A stretch of DNA of 64,000 nucleotides from Actinoplanes couchii (GTDB taxonomy: Bacteria; Actinomycetota; Actinomycetes; Mycobacteriales; Micromonosporaceae), in NCBI RefSeq assembly GCF_016862075.1, contig NZ_BOMG01000085.1, positions 1-64,000 of the forward strand, given 5' to 3'. A program made the position numbers and the translations under genes. The number at the start of each line of letters is the position of its first letter. Within the stretch, counting starts at the first letter, position 1. Under the pieces are notes generated by a model, which saw only the letters and a list, made by a program, of their open reading frames with translations, made no database searches and was not told the DNA's origin. Below, piece after piece: positions 1 through 7,562 of this stretch.

Positions 1-175
1 CCAGGCTTGGCGGTGCCAGGCTTGGCGGTGCCAGGCTTGGCGGTGGCACTTCTTCCCCACGCCGATCCGTCGCCATTAAGCCCGTCGGCGGCGCTTCTTC
101 CCCGCGCCAATGCGTCGTCACCAAGTCTGTCGGCGGCACTTCTTTCCCGCGCCAATGCGCTGTCACCAAATTCGC
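1..175. repeat. 15-bp and 45-bp tandem repeats
   Basis: A perfect 15-bp unit (CCAGGCTTGGCGGTG) occurs three times at 1-45. It is followed by about three imperfect 45-bp units beginning near 41, 86 and 131. Both periods are multiples of three and keep the minus-strand frame open, so they lengthen the C-terminus of the edge gene. The array may continue outside the window. Confidence 0.85.
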
Positions 176-691
176 GAGCGTTGTCGGTGGCGTGGCTGGG
201 TTTGATGCGACAGCCGCGCGGACGTCCGCGTCCGGGTGGCCGGCCAGCCGCGTGAGCAGGTCACTGTCCGTGGTGAAGAACGCCAACTCGGTCACCACCT
301 CGGCGTCGTCGCCCGCCACCAGCAGCAGATTCGCCTCATCCGGCAGCTGAGGGCAGGCCGCCAGCGTCACTCTGCGCTTCACATCCGGATCGCGGGCGAA
401 GGCGACGGCCCACTCGTCGCGGCCACGTCCCTCTTCGATCAACACCATTGCGGCGTACGGCCGGGTCACCGGATCCACGTCATCCGCATTCAGCAACCCG
501 CGCCGAGCGAGCACCGTCGCGACTTCGTCGGAGCGTCCCGCCAACGTCCGGACCTGCGCACTGTCCAGATCGTCCCGTTCCGCCAGGCAGAGTGCGAGGT
601 CGTCGTCGGCCTCCGCGATCAGGCGCTCCACCAGCCAGACCGGAAGCGCCGGATTCTCCGCCAGGGCCTGCCGCAGCTCCCGATCCCTCAT
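1..691 (-). CDS. Repeat protein (leucine-rich-variant/HEAT-like), 3' end beyond window
   Basis: The reading frame starts at the ATG at 691 and stays open to the left edge, so the C-terminus is missing. The N-terminal ~170 residues read as short helical repeats with the recurring pattern HPDADVRAAVASNPATPP, resembling the leucine-rich-variant or HEAT-type repeats found in actinobacterial scaffold proteins. After about residue 175 the protein becomes a 15-residue tandem repeat (THWRGEEAPPTGL type, 45 bp per unit, at about 41-175) and then a 5-residue APPSL repeat (15 bp, at 1-45). A binding or scaffold role is inferred from the repeat type only; no catalytic motif is visible. The first part is convincingly coding, with strong GC bias at third positions. 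The repetitive tail may have grown by replication slippage. Confidence 0.6.
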   Translation of the reverse strand, partial: MRDRELRQALAENPALPVWLVERLIAEADDDLALCLAERDDLDSAQVRTLAGRSDEVATVLARRGLLNADDVDPVTRPYAAMVLIEEGRGRDEWAVAFARDPDVKRRVTLAACPQLPDEANLLLVAGDDAEVVTELAFFTTDSDLLTRLAGHPDADVRAAVASNPATPPTTLANLVTAHWRGKEVPPTDLVTTHWRGEEAPPTGLMATDRRGEEVPPPSLAPPSLAPPSL

Positions 692-849
692 GCCGATGAA
701 TGATCGTGGCCCCGAACCCGCCGGTAAAGTCCATTTCCATGCCGGACGTGATCGCCCAGTGGGTGCGGGTCTCGTGGACAAAACAGTCACGGGGCGCCCC
801 GGCATCCACCCGCCGAAACTCGCTACCGACCGTCTTCCCCCTGCCCGAC

Positions 850-1044
850 CTGCACGGTCCTCTCCCGCACGGCTCTCTTTCGCACGGCCTTATCCCGCAC
901 GGCGCTATCCCGGACGGCCCTCTTTCGCACGGCCCTATCCCGGACGGCCCTATCCCGGACGGCCCTATCCCGGACGGCCCTCTTTCGCGGGGCTCTCTCC
1001 CGGGCGGGCCTCTCCCGCACGGTTCTCTCCTGCGTGGCCTTCTC
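850..1044. repeat. Thirteen 15-bp tandem units between genes
   Basis: Thirteen consecutive 15-bp units related to CCGGACGGCCCTATC run from 850 to 1044; the central units are identical and the outer ones diverged. Read on the plus strand they give five-residue repeats such as PDGPI and PHGSL; the minus frames are also open. The tract fills much of a 688-bp gap (692-1378) for which no confident gene can be called. It lacks the unique spacers of a CRISPR. Confidence 0.85.
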
Positions 1045-1377
1045 CTGCACGAGATCGACATGCGCGAGTGGCAGGATTTTGCGCCTCGGGTCTCGATCAC
1101 AGGTGATCCCGAGCAGGATTGGTTGCACGAATCCGGCGGCTCCTTGCATGTGAGGCTGGTCCCGGCTTCCGGCGGAAATCCGGCCCGCTGGTACCGCCGG
1201 GAAACCGTCCAACTGCCCCCGGGCCGGTGGATGCGGTGGCGCGTCAACTACCGGTTCAGTTCCCGATGGTCGGATGACGGGTTCTACCGCTTCGACACCC
1301 TGAATCTTGCGTACCGGACGACGGGTTTCACCGGCCCGCCCGCTCACGATCTCGACGAACGGGCCCGACTGCCCTGA
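1045..1377 (+). pseudogene. Coding-like remnant downstream of the 15-bp tract
   Basis: The plus frame ending in TGA at 1377 contains about 95 residues that look like real protein (for example LPPGRWMRWRVNYRFSS followed by WSDDGFYRFD). This faintly recalls beta-sandwich polysaccharide lyase segments. Upstream the frame runs straight into the 15-bp repeats back to about 700, and no start with a good ribosome binding site is visible. It may be the 3' remnant of a secreted enzyme gene interrupted by repeat expansion, or a short gene of unknown function. The family assignment is weak. Confidence 0.25.
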
Positions 1378-1378
1378 G

Positions 1379-1804
1379 TCAGCCCAGCGGTTTCACCCAG
1401 CGGGACCACTCGCCCTGCGGGTGGTAGCCGCGCGCCGCCCAGATTCCGTGCGCCACCGTGTTGCCGTCGAGGACCATGGCGTCCACCCGCGTACCGCCGA
1501 AGGATCTGAATCGCTCTTCGGCCGCCGCGACCAGCCGCCCACCGATGCCCGCACGCCTACGCTGCGGCGCCACCGCCAGCCGATAGAGGTGACAGCGCCA
1601 CCCGTCCCACCCGGCAATGATCGTGCCGACGATCTCCGAACCGTCCACAGCCAGAATCAACGCCGCCGGATCCCGTCGATACAAAGCCCGGATCGCATCA
1701 TCCGTATCCACAGGCCGGCTGTCGTTCTCCGCAGCCACCCGCCAGAACTCCAGCACAGCCGGCAGTTCCGCCTCCACCGCAGCCCGCAAGATCAAGTCAC
1801 CCAT
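1379..1804 (-). CDS. GNAT family N-acetyltransferase
   Basis: A 141-residue single-domain GNAT protein. Residues about 75-90 carry the acetyl-CoA pyrophosphate-binding motif A (RLAVAPQRRRAGIGGRL), and the C-terminal GYHPQGEWSRWVK forms the usual last strands. It should transfer an acetyl group from acetyl-CoA to an amine; the substrate cannot be told. The start ATG has no ribosome binding site, but a TAGGCT -10 box lies 6 nt upstream (1811-1816), pointing to a leaderless transcript. It stands alone between repeat-rich gaps. Confidence 0.85.
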   Translation of the reverse strand: MGDLILRAAVEAELPAVLEFWRVAAENDSRPVDTDDAIRALYRRDPAALILAVDGSEIVGTIIAGWDGWRCHLYRLAVAPQRRRAGIGGRLVAAAEERFRSFGGTRVDAMVLDGNTVAHGIWAARGYHPQGEWSRWVKPLG

Positions 1805-1938
1805 GGCGCCAGCCTAGGATCGGCAGCCCGCCGGGCTCTCCCCATTTTCCAGCCACCGCCCGCTCTCCCCCGCACCTCCGCGACTCCGTCAACGATCCCG
1901 ACCCACCGTTGCGCGACGGTCCCATTCACCCTGCCCTT

Positions 1939-2215
1939 CGCCAGGCCGGATGCCACCGCTGCCAGGCAGACCAGGCAAAATCGCCAGGCCCCACGAGCAC
2001 GAGCGCCGCAGGCACGGCAGACATCGTTACCGCCGCCAACACTCGACAACCCCGCTCCCCCACCCTGCGGTGGCGCTGGCGTTCGCCGGCAAGCCGGAGA
2101 TCGTCTCCCTGAACGAGCCAACGACGTGCCAGGCCGGGTGCCACCGTTGCCCGGCAGACCACGATCACCACGAACACCGTTACGGCCGCCAACAATCAAC
2201 GAACTCGCTCGCCGC
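1939..2215. repeat. Imperfect direct repeats flanking an ABC-ATPase fragment
   Basis: The 478-bp gap 1805-2282 has no confident gene. It contains two diverged copies of a ~90-120-bp segment, near 1939-2060 and 2128-2215. They share CCAGGCCGG(A/G)TGCCACCG, GGCAGACCA and, further on, CGTTAC(C/G)GCCGCCAACA. Between them, 2068-2125 reads VALAFAGKPEIVSLNEPTT on the plus strand and matches the Walker B region of the decayed ABC ATPase at 5281-5338 with 5 mismatches in 58 bp. On the minus strand the segments give short hydrophobic frames (1926-2195) and a CxxC...CxxC stretch; neither is convincing as a gene. Confidence 0.7.
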
Positions 2216-2282
2216 TCTTTTGCCAGGTTGGGTGTTGCGGTTGCGCGGTAAGCGTGGCGGCGACTCCGCCGTTGACGCCGGA

Positions 2283-2999
2283 TCAGCGCAGGTTGAGGCC
2301 TCCGTCGAGGAGGATGACCTCGCCGGTCAAGTAGGAGTGGCTGATCAACATCGCGATCAGGTCGGCTACGTCGGACGGCTGGGCGGCTCGGCGCATCGGG
2401 CTGGTGGTTCGCCAGAGCTCCTGGGTCGCGGTCCAGTCGGCGGTCATCGGGGTGTCGACCAGGCCGGGAGCTACCGCGTTCACCCGGACGTCCGGCCCGA
2501 GGGCGGCGGCCAGCAGTTTCGTCACGTGGTTGAGTGCGGCTTTGCTCGCGGCGTAGGCGATCGAACTCCCCTTCGGCCGCACCCCCGCATGACTCGTCAC
2601 GTTGACGACGCACCCGCCGGACTCGCGCAGAGCAGGCAACGCCGCGGTACATAACAACCAGGGCGCGATCAGGTTCACATCAAGGAGCCGCCGCCAATCC
2701 CCAGCGGTGAGCCCGTCGAGTTCGGCATGCGGAACCGGCCAACTGATCCCCGCGTTGTTGACCAGCACATCAAGTCGCCCATGCCGGTCGAGCACCGCCG
2801 GGACCAGCCCCGACGCCGCATCGTCATCCCCGAGATCCGCCTGATGGTAGGAACCACCGATCTCCTCGGCCAGCGCTTCCCCGGCTTCCCTACTGGACCG
2901 CGAATGCACGGCGACGGTCATCCCGTCCGCGGCCAGCCGCCGGGCGGTAGCCGCCCCGATCCCCGAAACCGACCCCGTGACCAGCGCGACTCTCCCCAC
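2283..2999 (-). CDS. Short-chain dehydrogenase/reductase (SDR)
   Basis: A classical SDR of about 238 residues. It shows the Rossmann dinucleotide motif TGSVSGIG near the N-terminus, the NNAG motif, a catalytic Ser in VNVTSHAG and the YAASK active site Tyr/Lys pair, ending in the typical TGEVILLDGG. It is an NAD(P)-dependent oxidoreductase of unknown substrate. The GTG at 2999 is preferred because a TAGGGT -10 box (3006-3011) lies exactly 6 nt upstream, giving a leaderless start VGRVALVTG. A start two codons earlier at 3005 is possible. Confidence 0.9.
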   Translation of the reverse strand: MGRVALVTGSVSGIGAATARRLAADGMTVAVHSRSSREAGEALAEEIGGSYHQADLGDDDAASGLVPAVLDRHGRLDVLVNNAGISWPVPHAELDGLTAGDWRRLLDVNLIAPWLLCTAALPALRESGGCVVNVTSHAGVRPKGSSIAYAASKAALNHVTKLLAAALGPDVRVNAVAPGLVDTPMTADWTATQELWRTTSPMRRAAQPSDVADLIAMLISHSYLTGEVILLDGGLNLR

Positions 3000-3029
3000 C
3001 TCCACACCCTAGATCCCCTGGGTTCCGTC

Positions 3030-3134
3030 TCACCCGGCCAGCGAGACGACCACCCCGATGATCTCCTTGGCGATCCCCACCACGCCGCCGACGAGCCCGA
3101 CCCAGACGGCGATGTTCTGCGGACTCCACCGTCC
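3030..3134 (-). pseudogene. Out-of-frame C-terminal transmembrane segment
   Basis: A frame without its own start encodes WSPQNIAVWVGLVGGVVG followed by more hydrophobic residues and a stop at 3030, a clear membrane helix. It lies directly downstream of the 203-residue membrane protein but in another frame. It is probably the displaced C-terminus of that protein after a frameshift in the low-complexity linker (about 3145-3330). Confidence 0.4.
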
Positions 3135-3141
3135 CGACGAG

Positions 3142-3750
3142 TCACGCGCTCCGGCCGGAGCCGAGGCTGACTCGCGGGACGGAGGGAAACCGGCTCCGGC
3201 GAGAGGGCGGCCTCCCCCGAGGAGGGGGCGGTGCGACAGGAAGGAACGACGTTCCCAGCGGAAGGCGCGGTGCCAGCGGAAGGCACGGAGCCAGAGCCGA
3301 GGAAGCGCCGGCCGCGGCCAGGGTGCGGAGCACGTCGTACTCCCAGCTGCCGATTCCGAACAGCGTCGTCCCGGTGGCGACCAGTGTGGTGGCTGCCAGC
3401 AGGCCGAACGCCCCGGCCGGGCCAGCGAGCTGGAATCCTCCACCGAAGGCGACCGTCAGCAGCCCGGCGACGGCAGCGGCCAGGCAGGCCCAGGGCACCT
3501 CGGGCGTCCAGGCGCCGGGCATCGGATAGCGGGCGTACTCCCACAGCCGGATCCCGGATCCCGCCACGAACACCGGTGCGCCCGCGCATCGCAGCGTCAC
3601 CTCGCCGAACCCGGACGCCCCCACCAGGATCGCGCCCGCCAGACCCAGCACGACGAGCGCCGCGACGATCCCGGGCGCGTCCCGGAGGGGCGGCAGCAGG
3701 GCGAGGCAGGCGACCACGGCCGCCGCGCTCCATCGAACCCGCCACGTCAT
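3142..3750 (-). CDS. Multipass membrane protein, probably frameshifted near its end
   Basis: About 202 residues with several hydrophobic helices (for example AAVVACLALLP, IVAALVVLGLAGAILVGA and AFGLLAATTLVATGTTLFGI). No family is recognised. After SWEYDVLRTLAAA the frame turns into a Pro/Arg/Ser-rich tail that looks unlike the rest. A convincing transmembrane segment continues in another frame at 3030-3134. A frameshift in the repeat-like GC-rich linker (3150-3330) would explain both. The ATG at 3750 is taken as start; a TTG at 3753 is one codon upstream. Confidence 0.55.
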   Translation of the reverse strand: MTWRVRWSAAAVVACLALLPPLRDAPGIVAALVVLGLAGAILVGASGFGEVTLRCAGAPVFVAGSGIRLWEYARYPMPGAWTPEVPWACLAAAVAGLLTVAFGGGFQLAGPAGAFGLLAATTLVATGTTLFGIGSWEYDVLRTLAAAGASSALAPCLPLAPRLPLGTSFLPVAPPPPRGRPPSRRSRFPSVPRVSLGSGRSA

Positions 3751-3821
3751 CAATCCAGAGTGGCCCAGGTCACTTCCAATCCCGTATCCCCTGTTCGTCC
3801 CGGGGTGGCGGTATCCCCATC

Positions 3822-3862
3822 AACTTTATGGCACAAAGTTCTTTGACTTTGTGTTTTAAAGT
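3822..3862. promoter_or_regulatory. Palindromic operator/promoter of the ABC operon
   Basis: An AT-rich island in otherwise GC-rich DNA. It contains the perfect inverted repeat CACAAAGT-6 nt-ACTTTGTG (3832-3853), nested in alternating ACTTT/AAAGT half-sites at 3822-3827, 3835-3840, 3846-3850 and 3858-3862, spaced by about one helical turn. TAAAGT (3857-3862) is a plausible -10 box 6 nt before the ATG at 3869, so a bound repressor would block a leaderless promoter. The winged-helix protein two genes downstream is the obvious candidate ligand. Confidence 0.65.
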
Positions 3863-3868
3863 AGACGC

Positions 3869-4501
3869 ATGGCATCGACGGAGCACGAATCGACATTCGA
3901 CGACCCGGTGCAGGCGCTCCGCCTCATCGAGGACGAACGCACCAACACCCGGCGGCAGGTGACGCCCGATCCCCGATTGATGTACTGGCCATGGGGCCTC
4001 ACCTGGCTGATCAGTTTCGGACTGTCCTTTCTGCGCTACGGTCCGGACGGCCGCATCCTGGTGTCCATGCCGGAGTGGGTGCCACTGACCGCCCTGACCG
4101 TCCTGCTGGCCGCGGCCGGGATCTTCACCGGCATCGTCGGCGGCCGATCGGCTCGGCACATCGAGGGCCCGTCCAGCCGCCAGGGAATGATGTACGGGAT
4201 CTCCTGGTCCGCCGGCTTCACCGCCCTGGCGATCATTTTCAGCCGGGTCAGCGACGGCCTGCCGGACTCCGCGCTGAGCCTGCTCTGGGGCGGCGGCATG
4301 GTCGCCCTGGTCGGCGTCCTCTACCTGGCGGGCGCCGCGGTCTGGGACGACCGGGACATGTTCGTGCTGGGCGCCTGGATCAGCCTGACCAACATCGCCG
4401 GTGTCATCTGTGGGCCGGGCTGGCACGCACTGGTGGTGGCGGTGGCCGGCGGCGGCGGCCTGCTGGTCGCCGGCCTGGTCGGATGGCTGCAGCGCCGATG
4501 A
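3869..4501 (+). CDS. Membrane protein of a regulated ABC/winged-helix operon
   Basis: About 210 residues. A short acidic cytoplasmic N-terminus (about 35 residues) is followed by roughly six predicted membrane helices (WGLTWLISFGLSFL, LTALTVLLAAAGIFTGI, ISWSAGFTALAIIF, LLWGGGMVALVGVLYLAGA, WISLTNIAGVI and a glycine-rich last helix). No known family is named with confidence. It is first in an operon with a 21-codon frame, a winged-helix regulator and a broken ABC ATPase, joined by ATGA/GTGA overlaps. A sensor or transport-associated role is inferred from context. The start is leaderless, with TAAAGT 6 nt upstream. Confidence 0.75.
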   Translation: MASTEHESTFDDPVQALRLIEDERTNTRRQVTPDPRLMYWPWGLTWLISFGLSFLRYGPDGRILVSMPEWVPLTALTVLLAAAGIFTGIVGGRSARHIEGPSSRQGMMYGISWSAGFTALAIIFSRVSDGLPDSALSLLWGGGMVALVGVLYLAGAAVWDDRDMFVLGAWISLTNIAGVICGPGWHALVVAVAGGGGLLVAGLVGWLQRR

Positions 4502-4563
4502 CGAGGCCGGGAGAGCACCGGGCGGCACGGTCCCGGCCCAGAGAAGTGGCGGTGGAGCGGTGA
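4498..4563 (+). CDS. 21-residue coupling micro-ORF
   Basis: The ATG at 4498 overlaps the stop of the membrane protein (ATGA). The frame runs 21 codons of basic sequence (MTRPGEHRAARSRPREVAVER) and its TGA overlaps the GTG of the winged-helix gene (GTGA). The arrangement would carry ribosomes from one gene to the next by termination-reinitiation. Whether the peptide itself has a function is unknown. Confidence 0.35.
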   Translation: MTRPGEHRAARSRPREVAVER

Positions 4564-4886
4564 CGATGGTGGAGGGCGAACTGCCGGAGCTGGACCCGGT
4601 GATCCACGCCCAGGCACGACTGCGGGTCGTGGTGGCGTTGTCCCAGCTCGGTCCCGGGGACCGGATCGCGTTTCCGCGGCTTCAGGAGATCTTGCGGATG
4701 ACCCCGGGCAACCTCTCGGTGCACCTGCGCAAACTCGAGGACGCCGGCTACGTCGAGGTCGCCAAGACCCACCGCGGGCGTACCCCGGCCACCCTCACGC
4801 ATCTGACGGCGAAGGGGCGGCTGGCGTTCGAGGAGTACGTGAGCACGCTGAAAACCATGATCGAACCGGGAGGCGGCGAGTCATGA
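4560..4886 (+). CDS. Winged-helix transcriptional regulator
   Basis: About 108 residues forming one winged helix-turn-helix domain of the small MarR/PadR-like type (PF13601-like). Visible parts are helix QARLRVVVALSQL, recognition region MTPGNLSVHLRKLEDAGYVEV and wing HRGRTPATLTHLTAKGR, with a short C-terminal helix. Such proteins regulate the ABC operon they sit in. The palindrome at 3832-3853 is the likely target. The start GTG at 4560 overlaps the preceding micro-ORF; ATG 4566 is an alternative. Its stop overlaps the ATG of the ABC ATPase remnant. Confidence 0.85.
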   Translation: MTMVEGELPELDPVIHAQARLRVVVALSQLGPGDRIAFPRLQEILRMTPGNLSVHLRKLEDAGYVEVAKTHRGRTPATLTHLTAKGRLAFEEYVSTLKTMIEPGGGES

Positions 4887-5469
4887 TCCATGCCCTGGCG
4901 GAGCGGATCACCAAGCGTTTCGGTGACGCCATCGCCGTGGAGGCGGTCGATCTCGAGGTGCGGGCCGGGGAGGTCGTCGGCCTGCTCGGCCCGCACGGCG
5001 CGGGCAAGAGGTCTGCTCACCGGCAGTCGCCGGCCGTCCGCGGGCCGGGTCGAGTTATGCGGCGACGACCCCCGCGATCCACGGTCCCGGCGCACGCTGG
5101 GGGTGGCACCGCAGGAGACGGGTCTGCCCGCCTCGCTGCGCGTCGGCGAGGTCGTTGATTTCGTACGTGCACACTTCCCGTCCCCGATGAAAAGAGCCGA
5201 CCTGCTGGAGCGTTTCGGCCTGCCCGACCTGTCCCACAAACAAACCGGCGGCCTCTCCGGCGGGCAGAAGCGCCGTCTGGCGGTGGCTCTGGCGTTCGCC
5301 GGCAACCCGGAGATCGTCTTCCTGGACGAGCCGACGACGGGACTGGACGTGGAGGCGCGACTACCCGTTCGATCTCCCTTCGGCCCTCACCCTGTTGGGC
5401 TGAACGATCCTTTTCGGACTACTCGCGACCTGGGCGTATCGGCGGGACGAGGGTCGCCGGTTCGGATAG
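4883..5469 (+). pseudogene. Decayed ABC exporter: ATPase fused to permease tail
   Basis: The ATPase begins normally (ERITKRFGDAIAVEAVDLEV) but Walker A reads GPHGAGKR instead of GPNGAGKS/T, and the frame is lost at about 5010. A second frame continues with a good signature (LSGGQKRR) and Walker B (IVFLDEPTTGLD). At about 5358 homology stops within the ATPase. The DNA continues in a third frame as what looks like the last ~35 residues of an ABC-2 permease (DYPFDLPSALTLLG, in-frame TGA, then TILFGLLATWAYRRDEG, stop at 5469). So there is an internal deletion of the ATPase 3' part and most of the permease, a frameshift and a nonsense mutation. It cannot make a working transporter. Confidence 0.85.
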
Positions 5470-5520
5470 AACGTTGACAGTTCGGGCCGGGCGCTGGCGT
5501 TCGGGTGCGACCATCCGAAC

Positions 5521-6282
5521 ATGAACGTTGCATCGCCCGGCGTGCCCAACTGGATAGATCTGGCGACCGCCGACCTCGATGACGCGATCCGTTTCTACAC
5601 CGCCATGTTCGGCTGGACCGCCGAGATCTCCGGTGACGATCTGGGTGGTTACACCACGTTCCTGTTGAACGGGCTGCCCGCGGCCGGCGCGGGCCCGCTC
5701 TTCGGGGAGGGCCAGGTCACCGCCTGGAGCACGTATTTCGCGGCGTCCGACGCCGACGCGGTGGCGGCCCGGGTCGAGGCGGCGTACGGCAAGGTGCTGG
5801 TGCCGCCGTTCGACGTGGGCGATCAGGGCCGGATGGCGGCGTTCCTGGATCCGGCCGGCGCGCCGTTCAGCGTCTGGGAGCCGGGGACGATGCGCGGCGC
5901 CGAGGTGGTGAACATCCCGGGCGCTCTGACCTGGAGCGAGCTGAACACCCGCGATCTGGAGGGTGCGGCCAACTTCTACCACGCGGTGTTCGGCTGGCAG
6001 TTCCGCAGCACCCGGATCGACGGCCTGCCGTACCTGCTCGCCGAATTGAACCAGGCCCCGGTCGCGGGTATCCAGTTGATGGCCGGCGGCGACTGGCCGG
6101 ACGATCTGCCGGCACACTGGCAGGTCCATTTCGCGGTCGGCGACTGTGACGGTGCGGTCGGTCACGCGCTCGGGCTGGGCGGCCGGCTCGTCCGCCCGCC
6201 GGCGAACATTCCCGGCGCCCGGTTCGCGGTTCTGGCCGATCCGCAGGGCGGGACGTTCGCAATACTGCACAAACATCGATAG
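5521..6282 (+). CDS. Two-domain VOC (glyoxalase/bleomycin-resistance fold) protein
   Basis: 253 residues with two tandem VOC domains. The first begins GVPNWIDLATADLDDAIRFY with FGW following. The second begins ALTWSELNTRDLEGAANFY with VFGWQF. Each ends with the typical DPxGxxF strand (LDPAGAPFSVWEPG and ADPQGGTFAILHKH). Proteins of this layout are usually metal-dependent lyases, isomerases or antibiotic-binding proteins; the substrate here is unknown. It lies alone downstream of the dead ABC operon. No strong ribosome binding site is seen before the ATG. Confidence 0.88.
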   Translation: MNVASPGVPNWIDLATADLDDAIRFYTAMFGWTAEISGDDLGGYTTFLLNGLPAAGAGPLFGEGQVTAWSTYFAASDADAVAARVEAAYGKVLVPPFDVGDQGRMAAFLDPAGAPFSVWEPGTMRGAEVVNIPGALTWSELNTRDLEGAANFYHAVFGWQFRSTRIDGLPYLLAELNQAPVAGIQLMAGGDWPDDLPAHWQVHFAVGDCDGAVGHALGLGGRLVRPPANIPGARFAVLADPQGGTFAILHKHR

Positions 6283-6390
6283 AAGTCGTTGTCCACACCG
6301 TGAAGAATCGTTGATCGTCAATCAAAGTTTACTCCCTAGCGTTCTCGGCAAGCGTCCAGATCGGACGCCGGGACCATGGAGGAACCCTTG

Positions 6391-7557
6391 ATGCGACCCG
6401 TCTCCCGGAGTGCCGCCGTCCTCGTCGGCACCGGACTCGCCCTCTCCCTGACCACACCCGCGTTCGCCTCACCGGCGACCGGCGAGGTCCACTACGCCGA
6501 CAGCGCCACCGCCGTCGCCGGCTCCTACGTCGTCACGCTGAAGACCGACGTCGACCGCCCGCTCGCCGACAAGATCACCAAGCGGTACGGCGGCACCGTC
6601 TCCCGGGTCTTCGGCCACGCCGTCGAGGGCTGGAGCGCGAAACTGACCGCGAAGCAGGCGGCCCGGCTCGCCGCCGACCCGGCGGTGGCCTCGGTCGAGG
6701 CGGACCAGGTCGTCCGGATCGCCGACACCCAGAGCAACGCGCCGTGGGGACTGGACCGGATCGACCAGCGGGCGCTGCCGCTGAGCACCACCTACACCTA
6801 CGGCGCGAGCAGCGGCGTCACGGTCTACGTGGTGGACACCGGCATCACCGTGGGGCACACCCAGTTCGGCGGGCGGGCGTCGTACGGCTACGACGCCGTG
6901 GACAACGACAACGTGGCCCAGGACGGCAACGGGCACGGCACCTTCGTGGCGGGCGTGGCGGTCGGCAGCACCTACGGGGTCGCCAAGAGCGCGAACGTCG
7001 TCGGTGTCCGGGTTCTGGACAACAACGGATCGGGCACCACCGCCGGAGTCATCGCCGGCATCGACTGGGTGACCGCCAACGCGACCCCCGGACGCTCGGT
7101 CGGCAACCTGAGCCTCGGCGGCGGCGCCAGCACCACCCTGGACGCCGCGGTCCGGCGGGCGATCACGGCGGGGATCCCGTTCACGATCGCGGCGGGCAAC
7201 TCGGGGGTGAACGCGAGCAGCACCTCCCCGGCCCGCGTCACCGAGGCGCTGACCGTCGGCGCCACCGGCACCACCGACGCCAAGGCATCCTGGTCGAACT
7301 ACGGCTCGGTGCTCGACCTGTTCGCCCCCGGCGTCTCGATCACCTCGGCGTGGAACACCGGCACCTCGGCCACCTACACCGGCAGCGGCACCTCGTTCTC
7401 GGCGCCGCACGTGGCCGGGGCGGTCGCGCTCTACCTGGCCGCCAACCCGGGCGCCTCGGTGGCCACGGTCAACGCGGCGATCGTGAACAACGCCACCACC
7501 GGCGTGGTCACCAGCGCCGGCTCCGGCTCACCGAACCGCCTGCTCTACACCCTGTGA
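6391..7557 (+). CDS. Secreted subtilisin-like serine protease (S8) with I9 propeptide
   Basis: 388 residues from the ATG at 6391, chosen because GGAGGAA lies 6 nt upstream; the ATG at 6376 overlaps that site. A signal peptide (residues ~1-27, ending PAFA) precedes an inhibitor I9 propeptide (about 45-110, SYVVTLKT to VASVEADQVV) and a catalytic domain. The triad is Asp149 (VYVVDTGI), His182 (NGHGTFVAG) and Ser335 (GTSFSAPHVAG), with oxyanion Asn270 (IAAGN). This matches the proteinase K/thermitase-like family of about 380-400 residues. It should be exported, self-processed and degrade extracellular protein. A strong terminator follows. Confidence 0.95.
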   Translation: MRPVSRSAAVLVGTGLALSLTTPAFASPATGEVHYADSATAVAGSYVVTLKTDVDRPLADKITKRYGGTVSRVFGHAVEGWSAKLTAKQAARLAADPAVASVEADQVVRIADTQSNAPWGLDRIDQRALPLSTTYTYGASSGVTVYVVDTGITVGHTQFGGRASYGYDAVDNDNVAQDGNGHGTFVAGVAVGSTYGVAKSANVVGVRVLDNNGSGTTAGVIAGIDWVTANATPGRSVGNLSLGGGASTTLDAAVRRAITAGIPFTIAAGNSGVNASSTSPARVTEALTVGATGTTDAKASWSNYGSVLDLFAPGVSITSAWNTGTSATYTGSGTSFSAPHVAGAVALYLAANPGASVATVNAAIVNNATTGVVTSAGSGSPNRLLYTL

Positions 7558-7562
7558 GAACG

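Noticed and set aside
850..1044. Possible CRISPR array
   Set aside because: Units are contiguous 15-mers without spacers, and no cas genes are present.
1926..2195. Small hydrophobic minus-strand ORF and a CxxC...CxxC frame in the same segment
   Set aside because: Both arise from the two diverged direct repeats; no ribosome binding site or -10 supports a start, and the two frames exclude each other.
6311..6325. TTGAT-CGTCA-ATCAA inverted repeat upstream of the subtilase
   Set aside because: Five-bp arms are within what an AT-rich promoter gives by chance, and no regulator is linked.
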